Source: Sergeia podlipaevii (taxonomy: Eukaryota > Euglenozoa > Kinetoplastea > Trypanosomatida > Trypanosomatidae). From it: 41,031 nucleotides of DNA. The stretch's first letter is position 1. The number at the start of each line of letters is the position of its first letter. The notes beneath the pieces were generated by a model, which was not told the origin of the DNA, did not search any database, and saw only the letters and a list, made by a program, of their open reading frames with translations. Of the stretch, positions 20,401 through 28,416 are shown one piece after another. A program made the translations under genes and the position numbers. The DNA is taken from assembly GCA_030849805.1 (NCBI GenBank), contig JASANZ010002063.1, positions 1 through 41,031 of the forward strand. Reading direction: 5' to 3'.

Positions 20401-21349
20401 TGAATAACGGCGAAACGACGGGCACACGCAGGCAAGGACCAAGACGATGCCCCAATGCTACGCACACGGTAAGATTCATCAAGAGAGACACAAAGTGAAG
20501 CAGCTCTTGTGTGTAGCCTGTTCTTCTCTCCTCCCTATTATCGTTTTCTCGCCTACAGGACTCGTCTTGCGTGGGCTGCGCGACGGATTCTCTATTCTTG
20601 TGCTCTGTCTTTGTCGTTGAGTTTGACATTGCTCTCTTCTTTTCTTCTTCCTCTCTCCGCAGTTGCGGTAAGGGCATAATACAGCTCTGATGTAGTGTGA
20701 TGAAGGAGGCTAAATCGCTAGCAGTGACCATACCGTCTCGATCAACATCCAGAACGTCATATATGCCGCGCATCTCCACAACAGATAAGAATGGCAGAGA
20801 CAGTACGCACGTAGAGTGCCGTATCCCGCATTGGGCAGGATGCATTGTGGATGAGCCACATCGGTGCTGTGACGGGTTTATTGATGAGTTATCTCTTCTT
20901 CCCTTAGAAGGTGACAGTGCTGCTGCACCTGCCTCCTCGTTCCCCATGAGGACATCTCCTTCCTCTTCAACACCTGCATCATTCAAAGAAAGTGATGCTT
21001 CCATACTTGCGAGAAACCTTTTCGCTTCTGCTGCTTTCAGAGTGCCCAATCTACCACAATTACCACCTTCATCATTACCGCTGTCGCCATGCTCATGCGC
21101 TTCTCTAGCGGGTTCAGGATCGACAGAACGAAATGACAGCACAGAGAGGATACGATGATACGGCTGTGAGGTTGCATGCGCCATTCCTTCTTCAGCCATG
21201 GAGAACGGCTCTGTCGCTGAGGTACGTGTAGAGGGTTTCGAGAGTAACTTTCGGTGCATGGGGTGACCTCTTTTCCTCTTCGTTGACTTGGCTCCATGTG
21301 ACGCAGCGGCTGGCCGGCTGGCGCTTCTGCTTATCGACGTGGAGTTCAT
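17480..21349 (-). CDS. Large membrane protein with one EF-hand, 1289 aa, function unknown
   Basis: A single EF-hand loop is seen near residue 201 (DVDRDGMVTASDL): Asp at positions 1, 3 and 5, Gly at 6, hydrophobic at 8, but Asp instead of the usual Glu at 12. The N-terminal 60 residues are basic and Ser-rich (KRKRGHPMHRK). A pair of long hydrophobic segments lies at about 683-745 (ILFASSMAIWMLLVPVPAIV and LLPLITLLLVLSYPTLLHMC), preceded by an Arg/Lys-rich stretch (KWAHTLRARKARVRHLRG) as expected on the cytosolic side. Further hydrophobic stretches occur near 1155-1175 (NLLAVLGMQLLVLLLVLP) and in the C-terminal 100 residues. Much of the rest is polar low-complexity sequence. The frame extends six codons upstream without an ATG, so the start is ATG 21347-21349. 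A calcium-responsive membrane role is an inference; no enzyme motif was recognised. Confidence 0.8.
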   Translation of the reverse strand: MNSTSISRSASRPAAASHGAKSTKRKRGHPMHRKLLSKPSTRTSATEPFSMAEEGMAHATSQPYHRILSVLSFRSVDPEPAREAHEHGDSGNDEGGNCGRLGTLKAAEAKRFLASMEASLSLNDAGVEEEGDVLMGNEEAGAAALSPSKGRRDNSSINPSQHRCGSSTMHPAQCGIRHSTCVLSLPFLSVVEMRGIYDVLDVDRDGMVTASDLASFITLHQSCIMPLPQLRREEEEKKRAMSNSTTKTEHKNRESVAQPTQDESCRRENDNREERRTGYTQELLHFVSLLMNLTVCVALGHRLGPCLRVPVVSPLFNSNINVTTELFVLSSQEMSDEEVGCEGEDDSILFRPVTSTPEYLSCGAISALYVELRVIASSLYQAYQHQGQASHYTYGDAQVSASSQDDATVLKERVMLLMRARLLFLLALRLFRCERASGVASPRAQTPRRGTLPVSAAFLGTRVVQSGRSGGAREIAACDIAGTDLLDFAGVTPALRWRMFGCPVSHETLTADELSTVHSPTSGVTDFLITRLVVLYRSVQRYTAGLLLSHFLLCRSESRSDAPSITLTAYAHRAEVAAMFSSAGLLGDGNETDNFCFDPFCRRRSRHGSITPRPTTLSRRVQEEVQDDVELIDGWLPARLRHSTHALELLPYSPLFARDGVRKWAHTLRARKARVRHLRGMTVAAGTLILFASSMAIWMLLVPVPAIVLSLLPLITLLLVLSYPTLLHMCVACAACTFELLLTLSSLSSSDASPLAHTSRYLIDRDGVQRCLEEHTRGALMGQETARRGSARSLTQRHHNHSLSASAGATVGHQSSSSPEVRAELLLSLGTRLHYRRCHEALSSVVTALVGGGNSNHTKTRGLSSAVLVARQCAFAEWMAMDLLESFYGTVVAAPGPSQSSSAAADTHVKLFRLPTHVLVDMCRIAALLKGFTASMRRDKDEWAALPVDTFLNAICAHLFVPSFTVRPPMTAFSEKRERSEDGLCASFTGFAEAVDVLAGNDSLLVDAVNHAFSAAERVSAALAKVSDSIAADVVGAVDVEVADRSVEDLGEVLMTAEDELDACVRDVLPWLLGSCKDGAAAAVKQTRPLSCHDRSVLGLPRSGECVRLNDDADTKDEYLEQVSDVVEVAVHADVVDVVLTEVSAMSLSEKNLLAVLGMQLLVLLLVLPNGEGPSSSLSSSLLQSQEGCPLSVTLPSLLLVCRLLQATRARSFFSDYWQETRGRGKKEGEADIGDIALERSRTYAWLRTLEEHLRVCSELQTAPSTAYSLEGVQACASVASLRQYLKLP

Positions 21350-22136
21350 GAATGGACTTGTTTGCACACCAATGAAGAAAATATGTGCTTGCCCAATGCG
21401 AATTACTTGAATTACTATATTTTATTTATTTATTTATTTTTCCTTTCGCCTTTTGTCGGAAAATATGATGGTAATTACGGTGTACAACGCACGCTTACTT
21501 GCCTTTTCATTTGAAACTAATGTCTCTCTCAGTTTCTCCCATAAAAGAAACAAAAATAGCGAAAATACTAACAGTGATAATAGCTCTATGTAGTGCTGCT
21601 TCTGGACGCATAAAAAATAATTTGAAAAGAAAAAATGACAGCAACAATAACAACAACAACAACAAAAAGACGGCAATTTTGTAGTCGAGATAAAACAAAA
21701 ATATAATGGAAATGAAGATTAGGCAGGGTCACTGGTGCCTTGTAAATGCATTGCTCGATCGACGGCACGCAATAACGTAGTGTAGTCCTAAGAGATCAAT
21801 TGCCTTCATCTCAAGATGGTGTGCCTATGACTGCCAGTTTATTTTTCATTTTTCATTTTTTTTTTGTTATATATTTTCTATTTCTCGCAGCAAGCAACTT
21901 CCATAGGTGGTGTGCGGTGTCATCTATATTTTACATACTTTGCACATGTGCACTTGTTATTATGTGGATCAAAAACAAACAAAAAGAAAAAAAAAAGAAA
22001 AAGAAGAAAGAGAGAGAGAAATGACGGAGAATAAGAATAAACAAGAGAACAAGCGAGAGAAAGAGAGAGAGAGAGAGAAACTACTCTAGTACCACCTCCT
22101 TCCCCGTTCCCTGCTCATCCTTTAACTGCGCCAGTC
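21350..22136. other. Intergenic spacer
   Basis: The spacer lies between the 1707-aa gene and the EF-hand gene. It contains the long purine tract at 21971-22080, an (AAC)n-like stretch near 21645-21664 and a TTTA repeat at 21420-21440. Open frames on either strand encode low-complexity peptides only. No gene was seen. Confidence 0.65.
21953..22080 (-). promoter_or_regulatory. Long polypyrimidine tract and putative trans-splice acceptor for the EF-hand gene
   Basis: About 110 nt of almost pure purine on the plus strand (21971-22080) reads as a long T/C tract in the sense direction. It lies just after the stop codon of the 1707-aa gene, and the first AG follows at 21953-21954. It would couple polyadenylation of the upstream mRNA to splicing of the EF-hand mRNA and implies a leader of about 600 nt. 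Confidence 0.45.
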
Positions 22137-25100
22137 TCACTTGCGCTTGTTGGACTTGGCGCGTTTCTTCTTCTTGACAGAGCTGCTACCTCCTGTAATG
22201 CTTCCCAAATTGGATTTGAAAACAGACCCCCGAGAAGACCCCTGTGCTCGCTTGCGTCGAGATGCGGAGGGATCCTGGCGCGCTCTGGCAATCGCCTTCC
22301 CAGCCTCCGATGCGGCCGGCGCTGTGCAAAACTCTTTGCCTTTCTGCTGCACAAACACTTCTGCCACGAACTTGCTCTCCCGTTTGGCGATTTCTTTCCT
22401 CGTATTGCACCACGCAATGAAACCATCGCTGTGCTGTGGGCTGCACTCAGAGAAAACCGTCATCGCCTTCACACAGAGCGCCATCGCCATCGCGCGCCAC
22501 CACGGGTCAAAGCAAGTCGGTACTACCAGTGATTCTCGCTGAATCACATCCCGTCCTGCTTGGAGCACCTTCATGGGGTTATCAGGACCAACCCTGTCAA
22601 ACAGCCGCTGAATGCCCTGCATAGACGGCTCTGCACCTGTAGCGAGAAAAATCTGATGTTGCTTGAGCTTCCGAGCCTCCTGCTCATATCTGTATGCTAG
22701 AGAGCCTTGCTGAGCTACCCGCCCGCCAGGTCCAGTGCCTTTCTGACCACCCTCAGATGCCTTGAGGCCACCTCCGTGGCCAGCAGTTGCAACCGCATCA
22801 GTGACTGCTGCGGCAGGCCCTCTGCCGCGAGTTGGACGACCATTGCAGAAGTTACCCGGGATACACGAGAGCAACGGCATAAGGGAGTTGGAGTCCACCA
22901 TAGGCAGGTCATCCTTGTCTACAATGATGGAAGAAATGAGGTTCAGTAACGACTCGTCCTCGACGGGTCGCATAAGCGTGTTGTAGAAGCGGCGACTATT
23001 AAAATACACGTTGTCTAGCGCACGAGCAGCCGTCTTAGGGTGTAGCAGCACTCCGTTGAGGCAGTGCAGATATGGTGAGAAACTGAACTTTGCAGGTATT
23101 TTTTCCGACTCGATCGCGTGCTCCACCAGTGGGTGCTTGCCAGTCATGAGACTGTACACCTTGTCAATGCACCCAGCCACTATGGAGGGCAGGACCTCAA
23201 ACTCACTTACCACCACGTTGGTCGAGTTCTCCATGGAGGAGCGGCGACAGAACATATCCAGCACTCGCATTGCGCAGTGATCGTCAAACCCCGTGGCGCC
23301 TTCCATCTGAAAAACATTAGTCTCTTCATCTGGGTCGTAGCCAACAATACCAACCATTTCGTTGAGTGTGCGCAGACTCGTGGAGACATCATCCCACGTG
23401 GCGTCATCCATGCACGTAAAGTAAGTGGCCTTGCATATATACAGCGGCGTCAGCGGGGCGGGAACAGGGGCAGGCTCAGAAAGGTGGATATTTATGCCTG
23501 TAGGGGCAAAGCGCGAAGGCGGCGCGGTATTGCCCAGTTTGCCGTCATCCTCGGATGTACTAGGCGGTGTCGGTACTGTCATGCCCATCAGTGGAGGGAC
23601 CATGGTGCGCGAGGTGGCCATCACAGCGGATGTAGACTGCTCAGCCGGAGCCATCTTTGATCCGCGTGATGTCGCCGCAGAGCCGCGGGGAGAAGGAGCA
23701 GAACTGGCAGAGACGATCTTTTTGCTCTGTGCCTCCGCGCTGGCTAGCAGTGCCGGGGATGTATACACGCGCACCAGTGTGCCACTGGAAATGTCATAAA
23801 TCCCACTAATCAACGGGGGCAGCTTCAGCGTGCAGGGTGGGGTCGTGCTCTCTTTTATCGTCTTCTTCCTACTCTGCTTTCCACTACCCTGCCCTCCTCC
23901 TGGACTTGGTATTCTGGATGGAGCGTTGGCGGCGGCGGCGGCGGCAGCAGCAGCACGCACCTTGGCCGCGACTGGGTTGCTCAGCTGAGCTTTCTTCTGG
24001 TGCTCCGCGGCGACAAACGGTGCGTTGACAAGAATTTTAAGATAACGCGCAAACGCATCGATGTTCCAGCGCAGATGCATAGATGATGATTCGGACAGAT
24101 AGCCGCTTGCCACGACGTCGTTGAGAGCTGGGATGATCCATGAATCAAAGAGCAAGAACTTGGTGAGACGGTGCTGATCAATGTTGCATATCAGACGGTT
24201 CATAGAGGCGTCACTCATGTGCTCCGTACGAAACGCCTTGCCTGCCATGCGCTTCTGCTTCAGCGCCAGCAAGTGCTCCTGTACCTTCGCAGCCGCCGCG
24301 CCAGGTCGGTCGATGCTATCATTAGAAATCAATATCACATTGCTAAGCAGATGAAGGTGTATGGTCGACGTAAACTGTGTGAGGAGGGCAGTAATGCCTT
24401 GTGGTAGCCGCGTCGCCGATCGCCTCCCGTGTAAAGCACTGAAAAACTCATTCATCACATACTGAATATCTTGACAGATCAGATCCTCCAGTCGCTCCAT
24501 GCGCAGCAAGAAGTTCGTAGAGTCTTCAGGCCCCATGACAAAGGGCACGTTGTGCAGATGCGACGAGGGCAGTGCGGAAGACCCATAAGAGGGCGAGTAA
24601 CCCCCGCCAAGCGCGGAGGAAGACGCGATGGCGGGAAACGTCGGCATTGAGGCATCTCCGTTGCTGCGCTTCATTGGACTGGCGTCCCTGATCATGGAGA
24701 TGCTTCGGCTGCTCATGGATAGAGAGGACGAAGCACCGGCGAAGGGTCCGGCGACGGTCGAAAACGGGTCCTCCAGGTCTAGGCGATTTACGTAGAGCAG
24801 CACGCTCTCGCGACGCAATATGTTGAAGAGACGGTCAAAGAGATGCTTCAGCCAAGGAGCACCGTGCAGACGCGTGTAGGTGGAAAGAAAAATAAGTGGC
24901 GTGGAGAGCAGCGTTGTGACTGGGGAAAGATTCTCCTCCTTAGAGTTACTAACGCTCTTCTTGCTACCAGTACCGCCGTCTACGGACGCTTCTCCCCCCG
25001 TAGCACTGCCCCCCTGTGACTGCCCCCTGGATTGCTTGTGGGACCTTGAGGAATGCATCGAAGAACTCTTGTGCAAGCTCGCAGACCTCAACAGCTGTGC

Positions 25101-27260
25101 CGCGTTATCGCGCTGTTGTTTCTCTACAAGGGCAGTGAGGCGGACTTCATAAAGCGCAATGGCCTCCACAAGACTTCCCACTGGAGAGTATTGGGGCATC
25201 TTTCCAGGAAGATAGCTGTGTTCCTTTGGCCGTAGCGCGTTGGCCGCTCCCCCTGCTCCTGTGGCAGCGCGTGGGGACTTGGGTGACACGTTGATGCCAC
25301 TCAGTGAAGGGAGAGAGCCGTACTCACCTGGGACGTTCTGGCGCGTCACGCCTCGGAATGGCGAGGACCTGCGCATACTGCGAATCGAACGTGCGCCACC
25401 AGATCGCCCCTTAGACGGATTAAAATGTCGCGAACTGCTTAGCGTGAGAGAGGTACTGCCAAGCTCCTCAATCTGCGACTTGTGATTGAGGTGATGAAAG
25501 GCCATTTCCGGGTGTCCGGCAAAGCGTGGTTGCGCTGGCATGAGCATGGGATCTACTGGCACGCGTGAGTTGGCGATGGCAGAGTCAATAAACCAGAAAG
25601 AGAGCTCAAAAAGTGCCTCAAATTCCGTGTCAGAAAAGTGTCTTAGGCCGAAAAGATCAAAGCGGCTCTTCTGTGTTGCTTCAGAAGTACTGGGTGTGCC
25701 CGTTCTCCGTCTCTCACTGCTCTCCTCTTTCTCAGTGGGAAAGATAGGCGAGCCTGCTTTCGGAGAGGGAGACGTCGGTTTTGCAACGTCCATAGCAGGC
25801 ATTGTGAAGGCGCTTTGGCGACTGAGCGCTTCTGGAGAAAAGAAGCGGGCTGCTGTCTCGGGATCAAGCACGCAGTCAGTAAGAAAAGAGCACACATGCA
25901 TCGCCATGTTCAACGTGGTGCGCGATGAAGACTGTTCGAAGATAAGGAGAAGGTCTTCCGTTAGCTGCTGTACGGCGAGCAGAGGACACATGTTCCTCTG
26001 CGTTTCCACGTGCCGCCGTGCCGAACGTGACTGCGCCAGCATCCTACCAGCGCCTTCAAGTTCAATTGCGTCACCCTTTGTCTCTAGACATGTGGCGCTG
26101 TGTGTGTGCGTAGCGCGGTCAACCACCTGCAACAGCGTATAGATAGCAGAGATCTGCGCAAAGTTGTAGCTTGCATCATGAATAAGAAAGAAACTAAACG
26201 GCGTGCAGTTCCATCGCTGACGGCTCTCATAGCACTCACGCCACGTTGCAAACTGACTGAAGAGAGGAAGCCCTACCGTGTCTGCAGCAGGCCCTGGCAG
26301 GCCACGTGCTTGCGCTCTGCGACTTGCCATGAACTGATCCCGTAGACGTCGCACTATACTCGGGGCCGATATAACGGCAAAAAATGGTGTGAAACTCTCG
26401 TAAATGCGCTGACTCGCCTCCTCCTCTGTCAGTGGTACCGGAGCCAGCACACCACCCTGTAGCGACCTTTTGTCTTCTGCTGGTAAACTGTCCCATGCAG
26501 CCCGTATGGAAGGACCCGTGGCCACCTCCAGCAAGCGTTGCCGGATGCTCGTGGCGTTGCGGCCTTTTTTGTCAGCCTCGCGCTCTAGCCAGGCCATACC
26601 CCGGTTGTCCATCAAGAGCATCCACGCATCGCTCTGCAGTTGAAAGATTTCCGCCGGCAGGCGATATGGGTTGATAACATTGTTGTAATACAGGTGATGC
26701 GAGATACTATTCCCTATTGAGATACCGTCAATGGAGATGACGCTAGACCCCATCTGCTCTGTCTCTGCACTGTGCTTGCGGTTACGTGCCTTTAGAAAGT
26801 CGAAGAATGCAGGCGTGAAAAGATCTGTATCGTCGACGAGCTCTATGAAGCCATCGGCCTTGCGGTGTGAGCTGTGCCCAGTACCCATCGAGTATTCATG
26901 GCGACTCGATGAACGCCCCGGCCTGGAGGATCCACTAAGCGCTGCAGCAACCATGCTCGCCGCGTTGGGACCGCCACTGCCAGAGCCGCTTTCATCGCAG
27001 AAGTTATCTGCAATGCTAAAGAATGTCTCCTTGCGCGAAAGCGCCTTTCGATGCACCGTTTCCATGGTGGTGTAATCCTCCTCACCGTTGTCGTCTAAAT
27101 CGCCAAGGAACGGTTGGATATCTTTCCGCTTGGGGAAAGTGATGGTGGTAGTGCTAGGGTTGGGTGACAGTGGGGGAGCGTACGTGCACACGCCGTACTG
27201 TTTCATGTACAAGTTCTTCCACTGGAAGTCATTGTGCATAGGTGTAGGGAATTGAGACAT
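22137..27260 (-). CDS. Large hypothetical protein, 1707 aa, probably trypanosomatid-specific
   Basis: I do not recognise a domain. The frame is intact from ATG 27258-27260 (MSQFPTPMHNDFQWKNLYMK) to TGA 22137-22139. An extra 27 codons upstream lack an ATG. Ordered helical blocks alternate with long Ser/Pro/Gly-rich linkers (about 530-580, 640-720 and 780-830). A poly-Ala run of nine followed by Ala-Asn lies near residue 1105, encoded by a GCN triplet run at 23928-23955. A conserved-looking C-terminal half (about 1290-1500) includes CKATYFTCMDDATWDDV, VGIVGYDPDEETNVFQMEG and RRFYNTLMRPVEDESLLNLI. The last 60 residues are strongly basic (KKKKRAKSNKRK), which could be a nuclear or nucleic-acid-binding tail. 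No transmembrane segment or signal peptide was found. It may be a scaffold protein, but nothing in the neighbourhood identifies its role. Confidence 0.85.
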   Translation of the reverse strand: MSQFPTPMHNDFQWKNLYMKQYGVCTYAPPLSPNPSTTTITFPKRKDIQPFLGDLDDNGEEDYTTMETVHRKALSRKETFFSIADNFCDESGSGSGGPNAASMVAAALSGSSRPGRSSSRHEYSMGTGHSSHRKADGFIELVDDTDLFTPAFFDFLKARNRKHSAETEQMGSSVISIDGISIGNSISHHLYYNNVINPYRLPAEIFQLQSDAWMLLMDNRGMAWLEREADKKGRNATSIRQRLLEVATGPSIRAAWDSLPAEDKRSLQGGVLAPVPLTEEEASQRIYESFTPFFAVISAPSIVRRLRDQFMASRRAQARGLPGPAADTVGLPLFSQFATWRECYESRQRWNCTPFSFFLIHDASYNFAQISAIYTLLQVVDRATHTHSATCLETKGDAIELEGAGRMLAQSRSARRHVETQRNMCPLLAVQQLTEDLLLIFEQSSSRTTLNMAMHVCSFLTDCVLDPETAARFFSPEALSRQSAFTMPAMDVAKPTSPSPKAGSPIFPTEKEESSERRRTGTPSTSEATQKSRFDLFGLRHFSDTEFEALFELSFWFIDSAIANSRVPVDPMLMPAQPRFAGHPEMAFHHLNHKSQIEELGSTSLTLSSSRHFNPSKGRSGGARSIRSMRRSSPFRGVTRQNVPGEYGSLPSLSGINVSPKSPRAATGAGGAANALRPKEHSYLPGKMPQYSPVGSLVEAIALYEVRLTALVEKQQRDNAAQLLRSASLHKSSSMHSSRSHKQSRGQSQGGSATGGEASVDGGTGSKKSVSNSKEENLSPVTTLLSTPLIFLSTYTRLHGAPWLKHLFDRLFNILRRESVLLYVNRLDLEDPFSTVAGPFAGASSSLSMSSRSISMIRDASPMKRSNGDASMPTFPAIASSSALGGGYSPSYGSSALPSSHLHNVPFVMGPEDSTNFLLRMERLEDLICQDIQYVMNEFFSALHGRRSATRLPQGITALLTQFTSTIHLHLLSNVILISNDSIDRPGAAAAKVQEHLLALKQKRMAGKAFRTEHMSDASMNRLICNIDQHRLTKFLLFDSWIIPALNDVVASGYLSESSSMHLRWNIDAFARYLKILVNAPFVAAEHQKKAQLSNPVAAKVRAAAAAAAAANAPSRIPSPGGGQGSGKQSRKKTIKESTTPPCTLKLPPLISGIYDISSGTLVRVYTSPALLASAEAQSKKIVSASSAPSPRGSAATSRGSKMAPAEQSTSAVMATSRTMVPPLMGMTVPTPPSTSEDDGKLGNTAPPSRFAPTGINIHLSEPAPVPAPLTPLYICKATYFTCMDDATWDDVSTSLRTLNEMVGIVGYDPDEETNVFQMEGATGFDDHCAMRVLDMFCRRSSMENSTNVVVSEFEVLPSIVAGCIDKVYSLMTGKHPLVEHAIESEKIPAKFSFSPYLHCLNGVLLHPKTAARALDNVYFNSRRFYNTLMRPVEDESLLNLISSIIVDKDDLPMVDSNSLMPLLSCIPGNFCNGRPTRGRGPAAAVTDAVATAGHGGGLKASEGGQKGTGPGGRVAQQGSLAYRYEQEARKLKQHQIFLATGAEPSMQGIQRLFDRVGPDNPMKVLQAGRDVIQRESLVVPTCFDPWWRAMAMALCVKAMTVFSECSPQHSDGFIAWCNTRKEIAKRESKFVAEVFVQQKGKEFCTAPAASEAGKAIARARQDPSASRRKRAQGSSRGSVFKSNLGSITGGSSSVKKKKRAKSNKRK
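23928..23955. repeat. GCN/GGC triplet run encoding poly-alanine
   Basis: The plus strand shows repeated GGC followed by AGC units inside the 1707-aa gene, encoding nine consecutive Ala. Mixed codons at one end suggest it is not a recent pure expansion. Confidence 0.8.
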
Positions 27261-28416
27261 TTGATGCTGATATCTATTTCCTTGTGCGCTTTTCTTTGCT
27301 GATAGCCGCACCTTTGTATGCCAAAACAAGCCCACAGTCAACTCAGAGTACTGCGCGCGTAGCTATATGTATACGTGAGTAACAGTAAAAAAAAAAAAAG
27401 AGAAAATGGAAAATGGTTGATTGTGTCTTCCCTCTTGATAGAAAATGTTGCTTTCTTTGGTTTCCTGTATTGCCCAATGTAGTAGAAGCCACTATGCTTG
27501 TTAAGGAACCTAAATGACAAGACAGGAGTGAAAAAGATATCAAAATCAGGAAATAAAAAAAGAAATATATACCATTTAAACAAAAATGTCAGTGCAAAAT
27601 AAAGCATATCATTTTACTTATATATATTTTTTAAAGAAAATGAAAATAATTTTCAGACACGTGCGCTTGGCAACGCAGCAAAACATCAAAAAGAAATGTA
27701 GACCCCGCTTTGCTGATTGTAGAAACATGAACATTTTTCACACTAATAAATCAAACAAACAAACGAAAAGTAGACAAATCAGACCCTGAATTCTGCACGG
27801 GAGGTTGTGTGTATACGAACAAGAACAAACACACCATAAATAAGAGGGAGAATGGGAGGGGATGCAGGACAAACAAAAGGGGTGTGCCAGCACGTGAAAC
27901 TCCGTAGAAACTACTGTGCCGTATCGATGTTCCGCTACTATTGATCAAAGTCCATGTACTTTGACCTCCCCCCCCTTGACTTCTTCCTTCCCTGTATTCC
28001 CTTTTCCTCACTCACTCTTTCTTCTCCTCTCTGTATTGTTTAGTTGTGTTTCACACATGCACAGCTACGAACTGCGGTACAAACAATCATTTCCTTCTTT
28101 CAGAATATTATACTTTTGTTTTTATATATCAGAAATATATATATAGAAGCTCTCGCACACTCACGCTTTCACCCACTATCTTGATGATCAGACGCGTCAA
28201 GAATTCACACGCGCCTCGCGGAAGAGAGAGAGCAGTCACAAAGGAGAGAAAGGAAAGGTAAAGGTAAATAAAATAGCGCGTTTTGTAAAGACATTTCTAC
28301 CTTTTTGTATATATCTAAAAAGGTAAATGATAAAATAAATACAATCATACATTTGATTTCCCTTCTCAAAAAAAAAAGAAAAACAGAAACCAACAATATG
28401 CTTCCCTGTACAGTCA
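27261..28416. other. Intergenic spacer
   Basis: The spacer lies between the ABCG transporter and the 1707-aa gene. It includes the acceptor at 27363, A/T-rich stretches, a C-run at 27968-27975, a CT-rich plus-strand stretch at 27964-28040 and a TA run near 28136-28144. No coding-like frame or RNA gene was recognised on either strand. Confidence 0.65.
27363..27415 (-). promoter_or_regulatory. Putative trans-splice acceptor for the 1707-aa gene
   Basis: A sense T/C tract at 27386-27412 (T13 plus flanking T/C) is followed by AG at 27363-27364, about 100 nt before the ATG at 27260. This argues that the 27 extra upstream codons of the open frame, which lack an ATG, belong to the leader. Confidence 0.5.
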
